From Pseudo-nitzschia pungens (taxonomy: Eukaryota; Bacillariophyta; Bacillariophyceae; Bacillariales; Bacillariaceae), in contig CM074759.1 of NCBI GenBank assembly GCA_037355855.1, positions 186,001 through 250,000 on the forward strand: a DNA stretch of 64,000 nt, read 5' to 3'. Shown piece by piece: positions 18,226 to 30,475 of the stretch. Both the position numbers and the translations under genes were made by a program. Under the pieces are notes generated by a model that saw nothing but the letters and a program-made list of their open reading frames with translations, had not been told where the DNA came from and made no database searches. Position 1 is the stretch's first letter. Each line of letters opens with the position of its first letter.

Positions 18226-20043
18226 TTTGGTTAAAACTGTTCTTAGACTTTTTAGTTTTATTCTCTCGGATGTTCGATTTATGACGAGTCTGGATGAACA
18301 CCGGTACACTTCGTGTGTTGTGTCAAGTCGTCACTCCTCACTCCAAAACTGAAATAATACAGGAAGCAGGACTCTTTGAGAAGACCGCTGCGAGCACTTT
18401 CAATCATACTAAAGATATTTCCTCATGTGGAGGATATAGCATGACCTGGGCTGTCCTATTCTTCTCCAGCACTTTGTCCACCGATATATCAATTTCTGTT
18501 GTGATGAAAGAGCTTGAAGTAAAATGACATCGAAACGTGATAAGAAAAACCGTGACAGGACCTTAAAGCTATTATACTGTTTTGGATATTTTCAATTACT
18601 TAGAAAGGTTGGAAACCAATGATGAACTTATGATACCCCGTTGGTGCTTGGCACTCTCTAGCACGGGCTAGAAATTTGGAAAGAAAAATTGTTGTGTCAA
18701 AAAATGTGGCGCGAAAATGAATTTGCTCTAAAATACGCCATTGTTCTTTCTGGCAATAGAGTTGAGGTTTGACAACTGTTGTGGAGTTTTCTTTCATTGT
18801 TTCCTAAGGGGTATCTCAGACGAAATGTATGACACGAGCATGGAGGGCCCGAGCATGCTCTGTGCTCCGTGACCCAGCTAAATAAAAGTATCAGTAGTTT
18901 GATGTTTCGAGGCGGGAGACGTAAATACGGTATCAACGTTGACACGTTCGGAGTAGAAAGAACAACAAACTTACAGAAATCTTTGTACGTTGAACACCAC
19001 TTTCAGGATCTACTGTCATGTATCAAACTCCGTGTAACCCTACGGTAAATTACTCGTAACAGTAAGATTATGGTAAATAAAGATTGATTGATTGATTTGA
19101 TTGAAAAGATTTTTTCTTCTCTCGGTGTTCTTCTTTTCGACACGACAGAGTTGTTTTGATTGAGGTGATCTAAACAAAACCAACTCAAGGGGCAGACACA
19201 ATCTAACCACCAGCACTAGTAGTACTACCTACCATAACTACTTTGGTTTCAATGGTGAGGTGGTAGTATTCCAAAGTCATGATACCAGAACTCCTAGTAT
19301 TTCTTGTTCTTCTAGTACTAGTACTAGTACTATGATTCACTATTACTACTAGTAATAATAGCACGGCGCCATAGTTTGTCAAGAAGATTATACTACTACT
19401 GAGTGCATTTGAAAGGCCAGAGTTGCTATCCCGTACGAAAAACACTGGATGATAGTACTAGTACTAGTAAGTACTGGTGGGTATTCCATCATCTCTCTTC
19501 TTCACTACTACCATTCAAAACATATGCTTTAGTACCTCAACTTCACCAATTTCTATAGTACATTATTCATAGTACGATGGGGATGGAATGTAATGTAAAC
19601 AATTACCGATACTACTACTAGTACGAGTAGTAGCTACTACTATTCTCTCAATCTTACGTGATGCAGTTGCAGTGGAATTGCTGCTTCGTCTGCAGAGAGG
19701 CTCTGAAATCAAATCAGTAGAATGATCCAATCGCGGTAGCGTATCTTAGTAATAGTAGCAATTTCCAAGGCCGCACTCCTTGGCTGCCAATGTACAGTCG
19801 CATGACGTGCTATCATGCTGGTTTTCGTCCATTCCCCCGAACAGAAATGCAGAATCTCTGCAACGACGAGACCAGGTGTGCTATTCAGTGCAAGAATGGG
19901 TTTTCAAGAACGTGGATATCGTTGCGACAACAGCTCGCCTTTATTTCTTTGAGAAGGAAACCCGATGGCTACACGCACCACATGGATGAACAAGCACTTT
20001 TGCATCAATGCTTCCCTACTTATTTATTTCTGTATGCACTTAG
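18226..20043. other. Intergenic region with microsatellite
   Basis: No supported gene in 1.8 kb. Contents: a GTAA/TTAC-rich stretch at 19030-19080 followed by GATTGATTGATT, and an ACT/AGT microsatellite cluster at 19205-19645. Short ORFs at 18294-18527 and 19780-20317 have no recognisable domain. Confidence 0.5.
19205..19645. repeat. TACTAGTA trinucleotide microsatellite cluster
   Basis: Three sub-blocks (about 19205-19335, 19455-19475 and 19605-19645) of alternating ACT and AGT triplets with CTAG turns, the same type as at 4985-5575. Confidence 0.75.
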
Positions 20044-23000
20044 TTATTGTGACATCGAAGAAGCGGCGGCACCGCGAGCCGCATCACCTTCGCCTTCCAC
20101 ATCCGCCGTTGTTCTCGCACGGTGCAGCGCTCTGCGCAGTACGATCGACAGCGCGATCTGCAGCGTCGATCCCGCCAGCCGAACCATGCCGGCAATCCCC
20201 TTGACCCGAAAGAGACACCGGCGAACGTGGGTTCCCAGCAAGAATCGTGTGACCTGTTTCGTCCGCTTGGCCTGCTGCTCCCGGAGCTGCAGGCACTCCT
20301 CCGACACGGGCCGGTAATCAGCGGCGTCTTCCTCCGCCGGCACCGATGGTGATTGCTGCTCCAACGATTCATCCGGAGTTTTGTCTTTGTTTCGGTTTCG
20401 TCGAAACACGGAAAACAAGTGCTTGTTCAGAAATCGCTCGGTTCCCAGTTTCACAATGGGTCGTCCCTCCCTCGACCCTAGCTTCCAAATGAGGTCCGGC
20501 GTGTCTAGATCCCTAAGAACCTCCCTTAGAGCTTTTCCCTCGGTCGATCCCAGCAGCGTGCCAATAGCGTCCTTCATGGCACCCTGTCGCGCTTTGGCGT
20601 ATTCCCTCTGTTTGCGTTCCTTTTCTTCGGGCGTTGTAGCGGCGGCTACCGCCGGCGTGACGGTTGCATTACCCGATGTGGCTGCCAGTTGGTGCATAGA
20701 GGCCATCTCTGTTTCTGGGGGTGTTGATCCAGCAGACGTTGTTGTTGCTGCTGTTTCCGCTACAGCGGCTGCTTCTGATTTCGATGCAGCCTCTTGCTGC
20801 ATTTCCAACAATTCCATGAAGCGTTCCCATTGAACCTTGTTGTCGGGTTTGAGAATGGTCGATCGCAAGGCCTGCTGTCCCTTTTCGGTGGACGGGGACA
20901 GCGACCGTCGCACTACCCACGGCAGCGACATTTCGTAAATATTGAAATCGGGATCGACTTGCGCTGCAATGATACGTGGAATAAATGGTTCGGGATCGAT
21001 GAATGAATAAATCGTCACGAGAAAAGACAATATAAGATAGAATTCGATTGGAACGAGGCAATGATTCGGTGAAAACAAAACACGAGATTGCGATTCTGAT
21101 CATGCCCGAGAGCACAAGGAATCCATCGTTGCTGCAAATCCATCCCGATTTTTGTGATGCGATGGGATGGGATGCGATGTATGCGAAACTCACCGGCAAT
21201 CCCCTCGAGCGTCAAAAACGTCCGGATCAGCAGCAGGACGTACGGCGGTGTAAAGACGAGCCAGTTGGGAGAAATTTTCTTGTTCAACACGGTTGCCAGT
21301 GCCCCGAACCGGGTAAGTCCCCCCTCGGTGGTGGTCATGTGTTTCTCGAGGTCGGCTGCCAGCTCGGCGTGACCGTATTGGGGATCGACCTTCCACAGCT
21401 CGGCCGTGCTGTGCCGGTGCATAATGGGCCGAGTGATGAACCCCGTGTCGGAAAAGGCCTCCGTAACTTCCCCAAAATCGGTGGCCAGTAGCGCCTGTAT
21501 GCCCCGGGCAAAGGCCTCCATGATGTCTTGTTCGACGTCCGACATGAGTCCAAAGTCCAAAAAGACAATCTTGCGATCCTCGTATCGGAACAGCAAGTTG
21601 CCCTCGTGGGGATCCGCGTGGACAAATCCCGTCAGGACCATCGAGGCGGTGCAGGCCTCGACGGCCATGCGCGTCAGCGCCAGCTGCTGCTGCGGTTCTA
21701 GGGATTCCAGGTGGTCCCCGAGCACAAATTTTGTGGCCAGAACCTTGGGCGTCATCAGCACGACCTCGGGTGTGTCGACAAAGCCCAAAAAGTCGAGGGA
21801 TTTGCGGAACTTGAGCGAATTGGAGGCCTCCACTCGGTAGTCGAGTTCCTTTTGGATGTCCCTCGCCACCCGGTCGATGACGCTGGAGACGGTCCCCTCC
21901 GGCCCCAAGGCCCGGACCTCCTCCTCCGTCATTCCGGTCTCGAACGTATGGGGAACGTCATCGCCGCTGTCGCTTCCGTTTCTGTTCCAGATCTCGGTCC
22001 AGTCGATGAACGTGTTGCGGATCTGGCTGGCGATCCGAAAGCACTGCGTGTCGATTGCCAGGACCGACAGCGCGTCGGGTCGCTGTACCTTGAGGGCCAG
22101 GTCGACGCCGTCCCAGGTAGTCGCCTTGTAGACCTGTCCCAAAGAGGCGCTGGCGATGGGTTCCGGGGACAGGTGCTTAAACAGAGGCTTCGTGTTCTGG
22201 CTGCTGTCGTTGTCGTTATCGTTGTCGTTATCGTAGTCGTTGACGCCGCCACCGTCCAGATTGGCGGCAAGCGGCCCGTCCCAGTACTCCAGGGATTCCC
22301 TAACAATCGCCATGGCCAACTCGTTGTCAAAGGGAGCCGTCTGAGTCTGGAGACGCTTGAGGGCCAGACAGGCGTCCTTGCCGACCATGTCCGGTCGCTG
22401 GCTCAGTGTCTGTCCCAGCTTGACGGCGAGGGGTCCCAGCGAGGCGACGGCCGCGCACAGCTTGATCGAAGCGGCCGTTTCCTCCTCCGCGATAGTGGCT
22501 TTCGCGGATTCGTCCTCGTCGCCGAGCTCGAGGAGCTGCTTCTTCCGCTCCCGAAAGGCCTTCCAGTCGGCCTGCGCGGTGTACAACGTGCGAATCACGG
22601 TGCCAAAGCGCTGGGCGATCAGCTGCTTGCGCTTCCAGCCCGACTCGAAGAAAAAGGGCCTCAGGACGTCGTCCTCCATGTTGGTCTCCCTCAACGGCTC
22701 GTAGTCTCGCCACTCGTCCAGCAGGTCCGAGGTTCGGGAGGAAGAGGAGGAAGGAGCGACCGGCAGTTGCTGCTGCTGCTGCTGCTGCTGCTGCGACCGC
22801 TTCCTCCCCCTCCGATCGGTTCCCCCCTGTCCCTCGAGGAGCATTCGAATCACCTCTTCCGAGTTGCGGTCCGTCTCGATCTTGCTGCGGCTGTTGTTGG
22901 CAGCGATGCCGACATCGGGCGTGGACGGGGGAGCGGCTTGGTGTTTGTTGTTGGCAGTCTTGGTTGTAGGGATGCGCGATCGCCTCGGGGTGGTCACCAC

Positions 23001-23165
23001 CATGGAATGAACCCCGTTATCCATACGGCACAGCATCAACATCAACGTCAACAGCATCATGATCATTACCGATGTGATGCATGCCACCGACGGCTTGGAT
23101 ACGGACGAAAGCCGAACCGACCTTTTCGTCGGCCTCGTTTCACGATTTCTATGACACCTTGTCAT
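20044..23165 (-). CDS. ABC1/ADCK/UbiB-family atypical kinase (ABC1K), one intron
   Basis: Exons 21195/21194-23165 and 20044-20963, joined across a 230-nt intron (20964-21193, donor GTGAGT, acceptor TTGCAG). The junction gives LEGIA-AQVDPDFNIYE, the expected conserved family sequence. Product 963 aa from the first in-frame ATG (23165). Motifs in order: KxGQ (AVKLGQTLSQRP, about 247), Ala-rich nucleotide loop (IASASLGQVY, about 335), ALKVQRP lysine, ELDYRVEASN, HADPHEGN catalytic loop (about 514) and LDFGL (about 535). These are diagnostic of ABC1 kinases, which support ubiquinone or plastoquinone/tocopherol metabolism in mitochondria and plastids. The N-terminus has a hydrophobic signal-like stretch (ITSVMIMMLLTLMLML) then a basic Ser/Thr region, so plastid import is possible, but no clear ASAFAP motif is seen. 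The tail after 690 is Ala/Glu-rich. Confidence 0.92.
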
Positions 23166-25577
23166 GATTGTTGTGATGCCCCCGATATCGATATCGTAGT
23201 CTGCAACCGCAATCGATGAAAACAGTTCTGGCTCGTTCACAATCCCTGGCGTATGTAAACTTCGTGAGTTCAATGTTCACAAGAAAAGAGCTGTGTCGTT
23301 ACAATCGAATAGAAGTACTCTTTATGTAGGGTTACCGTGCGGTTCCGGCACAAATCGATGTTCGGAGGGAAAAAAGTTCATGAAAAAAAGTACAAGCAGG
23401 CGGTGAGTGAAGAAGGTGATTTGCCATTATTTCACATTTTCGCCAGAAAACTGGGAATCATACTCAAAAGCACGTATCGGCACCGTCTTAAAAATACCAT
23501 TTACGGCGGACTCGTGTGCACGGAAGACGAAGACGTACTCGAACGTGTCAGAATCGTCATTGCAATTGAAGTTGAAAACAAGATTTTGATTCGCCGAGAA
23601 GCACATCCTTGTTCGTTCCGAATTCGTCCAGTTCCACAGAAAGCGTGCGAAAAGCGAGCACAGAAAACAAAACAGATTATTGCAGCTATGAATATTTTAT
23701 TGGGTGCATTCCATCGATGATATCGTAAGATTACTAGCGTAGTACTCGTACAATTATTTTAATCTTACGCTTGTCACCCCTGCAAAAGAGTACCGTAATT
23801 CACGCTCGAGGTGCTCCAAATCAATCCAAAAAATCGGTATTTTGTATTTTTCCAATGACAATAACTATACTTTTTTTACCTTTTTTCATTATTTTAAAAT
23901 TACGTGTAATTATTTTAAAAAATAAAAAGCAAACGAGGAGTCGCAGAACACATTTTGATTGCTCCTTATGATATGGTGTATACTAAAGGTATGTTAATAT
24001 CCTCATTCTCAAGAAAGTAGAAGTTCCGAAGTACAAGTAAGATTAAGGTTTACGGTACGAAGTACGAAGCAGGGGTCATAATAAGAAGGGGTGTGCCACG
24101 ACGTCTGTCCGTCGTCCGTGTTCGACGTACAAATACTAGTAAAAAAAAAATGGCACTCCATATTCCATGTGTGGTCCAATTTAGAAAAATTTCCCTCAAC
24201 CTCAATTTTTTTTTCCACTTTCACTGCATAATACTAACAAAAACTATTACACTTCAATCTATAACAACTCCATCAAAAATTGTAACAAAACAATATTTGA
24301 ATATTGTATCTAGCCCAATTTTTTACAAGGATCATGAATATGTAACTGCTTTTCACTCTAGATGGATGGAAGATAAAGTAATTTATTTGGATGGATGGTC
24401 CAAATTTTGGTTCCAAGTGGAAGCTTTTAATTGAATAAAAATAAAACGGATGACGGACGGACGATCCGATTTTGTACTTTATATTCCAGGTGGAAGGCAC
24501 AGATCACTGGTAGTTTGAATCAGCAATATCAGACAGCAGATGGATGTAAACTGAAAAAGGTACTTACTACTTGACTCTCAACTATATACGTGAACTGCAT
24601 ATCAAATTTAAAAGTTGGAGAGTGATTGGAAGTGTACTTGGTAAGTTGCTTTATCAGGTACACTTTTACTAGTGATATGCAGTAAATTATGAGAAAAAAA
24701 AAATTGACTGAGGGAAATTTTTCTATTTTGGACCACACATGGAATATGAATTGCCGATTTTTAGTGATCGTGGCGTACCCCTTCTTATGACCCCTGGTAC
24801 GAAGTACTTCGTAATCTTCAGATTGATACATATCTATCGTAGATACCGGTACGACATAAGAGATACTCACGAGGTGCGAGTCAGCCACGGACGGTTTCTG
24901 CGCGATGATCGATAAGTTAATAACCGCATTGCGGAAACGTGTCTATTTGGAGTTAAATTTCCGTTATTAACTATTTTTTACGCAGCTCATTTTGTTCTAG
25001 AACTTGTTTCGTTCCATATGTAACTCGGAAACGAGAGTGACGTGTTCATTCATTTATTTTGGGATTTTGGGGATGCAGCAATGTTTCGTCTAACTCGTTA
25101 CGGAACTACACAACCACGACATACGAACCGTATTTAGAAACGAGTAAATTGATTGGTTGCTTCTGACTCATTGACAGTCCAAAAAACGGGTTTAGACATA
25201 AGTCATTAAATTCGGACAGTGTCGATTGATCACAACATCACACGCACGATATATCTTGCGGTACTCGTAAGCCCGGTTCAGACTGATACACACTTTTTGC
25301 AACGGGAAATGGAATCTTGTACCATCTACTACTTCGTAGTTTGTATCACTTATCACTCGCATGCTTTTTGTACGGTAATTACGGTAAGTAACCTTACCGG
25401 CGTTTGACCTGTTCTAAAGGGTATCTGAATCCTCCCCTCGCCGACTTCGAAAAAGCACGGTTCGTCTCGAAACTGACAGACGTCACAATCGTGTCTCTGG
25501 ATCTTCAGGAAGGAACAAACTCCATCCATCACGAATTGATCAATCCACCGGACAATCCATCCATTCACAGCGTTCCC
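23166..25577. other. Divergent intergenic region carrying a MITE
   Basis: Spacer between divergent genes. It holds a GTAAGATTAC dyad at 23725, the hAT-like MITE (24070-24796), TACGAAGTACTTCGTA palindromes near 24800 and a GTAACCTTAC dyad at 25388, 190 bp before the DOMON gene start. An ORF at 23337-23720 starts with GTG and has no domain, so it is not called. Confidence 0.6.
24070..24796. mobile_element. hAT-like MITE, 727 bp, with TIRs and 8-bp target duplication
   Basis: The ends are inverted: left CAGGGGTCATAATAAGAAGG, right (reverse complement) CAGGGGTCATAAGAAGGGG. Similarity resumes inside after a ~45-bp insertion in the left arm (CATATTCCATGTGTGGTCCA, GAAAAATTTCCCTCA, poly-T, ACTGCATA), so each arm is about 110-170 bp. 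The 8 bases on both sides are identical, GTACGAAG (24062-24069 and 24797-24804). An 8-bp duplication plus CAGGG termini is the classic hAT signature. No transposase ORF is present, so it is non-autonomous. Confidence 0.88.
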
Positions 25578-28338
25578 ATGAAGATTTCCAAATCTACACT
25601 CTCCGTCGCCCTGGCCGTTGCGGGCGTCGGCCCCCTCGCTGTCGTCTCGGCGGAATCCCCGGGCAGCAATGGGCTGCCTCCTCACCATCCTCCTGTCCAA
25701 CAGCAGGCGTTGCTGCATCCCACCCTCGCCAAGTTCCGACCCCAGCTCCGCTGTCCATACGCACAGGAATGGCTCTCCAAGGGAGCCCACAAGGCCGCCA
25801 TTGACCTGGGACTGACCACTCCCGAAAAGGTTGCGGAGGCTACCAAGCAGCACGGCCAAGCCTCGAGGGGCAGCGAGCACCGCCGCCGCCTGGAGGCTTC
25901 CGCAATGGGAAGCTGCAACTACAACAACGCTTGGTCCGGTCCCACCTGCATGGAATTTCGAGGCACCGGATGGGACGAAACCCTCATGAACGAACGCTGC
26001 GGTGTGGAACAGGACAGTTCGTTCGCCACTGGCGGGGACGGGTGCCCCAGGCCCCAAGACCTGGCCGGTTGGTGCCTCAAGGAGACAACCGTCTCGTTGT
26101 CCGACGCTTCCACGATCGAGGCCACCTCTATGATGATCTCGGGGATGGCCGACTGCGCCGGGAACAAGATGGCCTGCGAGACCTTTGTTGGCGGGACCTT
26201 TGAGGCCGCGGACGCCTGCGCCGAAGGGAGCAAGACTCCGGGAGGCGGAGGAATAATGGGAAGCAGCGGATTCGACCTCGCCGATCTCGGGGAGGCCGTC
26301 ACGGTGACCGGAGACGGAAAGTGTTTGCTCGCTCCCGGTACGTAGGAGTTGTTCGCGCGCGCGCTCGATGCGGAGACTTTGTGACGACGAGCTGTCGTGA
26401 TGGCTGGTTTCGGCGGAGTCGCATTGGAAAACCAGAATGGTTCGAATATTGGAGTGCTTGCTCATTCCGTGGATTCTGTTTTGAATCTCGTCTCTCTCGT
26501 TTGTTTGGTATCGACCGTCTTGTACCACTGCCTGGCATGTTGGTGATGGGCACGGATGGTGTTTTGGATTGAATGTCGCGACAGGCGCCATTGGTGCCGC
26601 CCACCAGGCCGGATACTCGAACGGATATTCCCCGGCATGCCCGGGAACCCCCGGCGAGGGATCCCCCTACATGTGGCCCATGGCCTGGGCGACCGATTTT
26701 GACACGCAGTCCATGGCCTTTGGCAACGACGAGGTTATCTGGCGCAGCCAGGGACGCACATTTTACCGCCTGGACAAGAACTGGAAGCGGTCTGACACGA
26801 CCTATTCCAAGGGAGTCCTCCGGACCGTAGGACAGGGCCCTTGCGCGGACATCAACGAGGATGAGAGCGCGAATGCAGTCATTGCCTGCAACAAAGACTT
26901 CGACTTTTCAAAGGGCGATCCTTTGACGACCATGATCCACCGCGGATCCAAGATGTATTTTATCGAGTGGAAGAACAGCACGGACGTCAAGGTGGGAGAG
27001 ACGGATCCTTCCCTCATCGAAACCTGCAACTATATGGATCTGATGGTCGTCGGAAACATTCGCCCCGACTGGTTCCTGGACAATCGTGGAGACGACACCG
27101 ACGTTCAGTACCTTGGTGACCAGCACGTGTACTACGCGGATGGCAACGTTCCGCGACTCGTCAAGCAGTGGCGCAAGAAGGATTTCGCCTCGCAGTACTT
27201 TACCATGTCCGTCACCGGGAATCCGCGCTCCAACCCCAAGAGGAGGATGCTGGTCCAAGAGGACGCCGCCACTTCGGAAACAGACGGCGTGCACTGGCCC
27301 CTCATTCTGAACATTCCCGGGGAGGGATTCGGCGACGACATGCTGCAGGTTTACACGAACCACGAGCTTTTGGACGACGACGACGACGACCTCTTCTTGC
27401 TCATCGAAAACCTCGAGGAGAGTGGTGGATCCTGTCCGCTGATCGGTGGTCGCGACTCGGGTTCCGTCGGGCCTCCCCAGCTCGAGGTACACGTGCCGAG
27501 CAACCTAGAGGTGGATGCTAATTCGTGGTTCACCAACGTTTACACCTTCAGCCCGGTCTGGCAGGCCCCCATGAAGGCCGTTCCGAGCGATGAGTCCGGA
27601 GAAGGAGCCTCTGCCATGGCCGTAACGGAGGAGGGCAGGGTCAAGGTCGAGTCCTGCTACGATCCTTCTTCGCAGTCGGTCAAGCTCTCGGTCGAGTGGC
27701 AGGGCATCCAACCGGTCCCCACCGACTCCGGTTCCAAGCTTCCGTGGGTCTCCCTGGGATACCGTGCCGACGAAAGATGCGCCATGACGCCGATGGGCGG
27801 TGGCAACACCGAGATTGTCTTTGTGGGCCAAGCACCCAGCGAAGAATCCCCCAAGGCCTACATCGGAAGCCTGGTGCCGGAAGCCCAGCGCCTGGACCAG
27901 ACCGCCATCTCCTCCGTGTACGAGTCCTTCTGGCCCCTCGCCGAGGCGACCGGCTATTCGGGCGTGGAGCTGGCGTCACCCCTTGCCGATATCGATCTCG
28001 ACAGCGACATCAAGATGGAGCGATCGGCACCGTCGTCTTTCCCCGACGACAGCATCACGCTCTCGTTCTCCAAGAAGGTGGACGGCAAGCCGGAAGTGAT
28101 GCACCTCATGTACGCCATTGGCATGTCCCATCGTCTCGGGATCCACACTTCCCGGGGCTGCTTCGACGTGGTCGAATTCCCCACGTGTCCCGCTGGTTCC
28201 TCCTCCGCGAGTGCCAGCGTGTCGTCCGCGTCCGCGGTGGAGACGGACGCCGAGGAGAGTAGCTCGTCGTCCACCATGTCGACCAGCGCTTCCTTCTTCG
28301 GAATTGCTGTCGGTGTCCTGTCGTATTGGTTCCTGTGA
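25578..28338 (+). CDS. Secreted, probably GPI-anchored DOMON-domain protein, one intron
   Basis: Exons 25578-26337 and 26585-28338; the 247-nt intron has donor GTACGT and acceptor CGACAG, and the split Gly codon restores the frame (LLAPG-AIGAAHQAG). 837 aa. An N-terminal signal peptide (MKISKSTLSVALAVAGVGPLAVVSA) is followed by a Cys-rich region with repeated CNYNNAWSGPTC and GDGC elements and an acidic D5 run near 510. The C-terminal domain (about 560-765) shows DOMON features: WVSLGYRADERCAMTP, then MERSAPSSFPDDSITLSFSKK and MHLMYAIGMSHRLGIHTSRGCFD, matching the family's closing strand with HxxRG. DOMON domains bind haem or sugars outside the cell. The end is a Ser/Ala-rich stretch plus a 16-residue hydrophobic tail with no following charge (ASFFGIAVGVLSYWFL), typical of GPI addition. 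Confidence 0.85.
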
Positions 28339-30475
28339 AGGGATTGGAACATTTGAGCGGTGGATGGATGGATGGATGGGTGACTATTTTGGTCTGTCCG
28401 TATATCTATATTATTGGACGATTGGCACGCCCTGCGAGGAGATGATTCCTAGTTCTTTCGGATGCCGCATTCGAATTCCGTTGGGCAGGAGGGAGAGACG
28501 GGAGACGCGCCCCGTGTCGATCGAACGATGCGTTTGGTTAACGCTGCGGATGACAGTATCATCCTGCTGGTATTCCTCAAGGACTGGCTCCGCACTGTAT
28601 TTATTTATTTGACAATAGCAGTATGTACTACTATCATTTGGATTTGGATCGCATGGTGTAGTATGTATCAGGCACAACAGTTTTGTATTTACATACTTGT
28701 ATAATACAATATTCTTCTACTTCGTAATCCTTTTCTAGACAGTGTATTGTTTTGCGTTTTTTCCAAGAAGAAGACCGTTCGGGAATCTTTTCAAGGTATT
28801 TGTTGGATGCCAATCCAGTGATCGGAAGGAGACATATCAAAATTGGGTTGGAAACAATGATCCACAGGCATAGCACGAACGTGATCGATAACACAACGGC
28901 TGCAAGTCTCAGCAAGACCAACACCAGTGCCCTCTATAGTTGATTATCAGCGATACCTACTGGGATGGTGACCACAACATGATTCTTGATACGAAACGAT
29001 CGGGACGACAACGAGTACCGTGTGGTATGTATGGATATATCTGGTATGGATAATGGATACAAGTACTACTACGAACGAACGTTCGGGTCCATCAAAGAAA
29101 GGAAGAACGCCTACCGGTGCTCCTTCGGACGCTGCAAACATTCGACTTTCAAGTTTTTGGAGATATTTCCTGTGACGACCAACGAAAAGTCCGAACCGAA
29201 GGTTGTCCGAGTTCCTAAGACAGCATGATTTTTTAAATCACAAAGGCTTAAACAGCGAATGTGACGCATTTTGGAATTGATATAACCTTCACGTTGAAGC
29301 AACACTTGTCAAAGCGATATTCAACCAAAAAATGACGGAACACAGGCACCCCTACCGTACATACCAATCTTACATGGCGCATGTTTGGAACGTCGGTTCG
29401 AAATGGCGCCTCCAGAGCCATCGTAATCCACTTTTCAGAACATTCTCTTCGCTGAAAATATCCGAAGGCACATTCCAAACCTCTACATAATCTTATAACA
29501 GTTTGTGAGTCGGTCCGTATAATAGCCCAGAATATCCGATTCGGGATCCACTGCAGGAAAATGAGACTTGCCTCGTTGTATCACATCGTAACCGACGAAG
29601 TCTCCTGCCAATTACTTTATTCTGTAAGGGTATCGAAATATCAAAAGCTGCAACGTAGGGGCCGAAATTCGTCTTTCCGTAAGTTTGCGTTGGGTGTCAT
29701 GTTGCGCTTTCCGTAGAATATTACTACTATTATTACAGAAGCGCAGAATCCTCCACCGATTACGACTTGGAATGTTATGCGCGATGATCGATCGAGTTAA
29801 CTTTTACAAAATTCATTCATGCATCCTTCGTTTGTTCATTTTTATTCATCGAGACTTGCTTCGGTCTTCGCTTTTGCGCCATTCCACTTGAAGAACCAAA
29901 ACCGGAACAGACAAACATATACAAACAAGCACATATTAGCACATTATTTATATACTCCTATACTCACCCATTGTCACTCTACCACTTGGTGTCATAACTT
30001 CGCATCGCATCGCATCGCATCGCATCGCAGCGAAACGCATCTTGGTCGATCCAGTGGAACAACAAAAAACCCAAAGAAACAACAACTACACGTACGGTAC
30101 CGTACCGTATCTCCACTAGAAACCACGAATCTCCAAAAGCATACATACCGGCGTGCACGGAGCGTTCCATTACCACCGTTCGGTTCCTTTCATCATTTCC
30201 ACCACGCGTATCTCATTTCGATACCAATAAATCTGAACGGATCGAAACGACACGATCAAGTTCATCCATCCCCGGCAGCAAGCACCGACACGTTACCCGC
30301 TACCCATTACCCGCTACCCATTAGCCATTACCTACTCAACGGATAAAGAACTACCCGCTTACTGATTGATTGATTGATCCACACCCAAATATCGTATTTG
30401 TACGTGCACTACGCGATCCATCGATCTACATCCACATCACGTACCACATACCACATAGTCCTACCACATCACACC
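28339..30475. other. Intergenic region, no gene seen
   Basis: 2.1 kb between two plus-strand genes. It contains GGAT repeats at 28362, GCATC repeats at 30001-30030 and CGGTACCGTACCG near 30095. The ORF at 29819-30346 is an open His/Thr-rich leader-like stretch without any domain; it probably belongs to the promoter and 5' UTR of the RING gene. Confidence 0.5.

Noticed and set aside
21711..23219. 502-aa plus-strand ORF opposite the ABC1 kinase
   Set aside because: Antisense shadow of a GC-rich gene; the minus frame has all kinase motifs.
23337..23720. 127-aa ORF between the ABC1 kinase and the MITE
   Set aside because: It starts with GTG, has no recognisable domain and lies in the promoter of the kinase gene.
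29819..30346. 175-aa ORF before the RING gene
   Set aside because: Low-complexity leader-like sequence with GCATC and CCGGTACC repeats; no domain.
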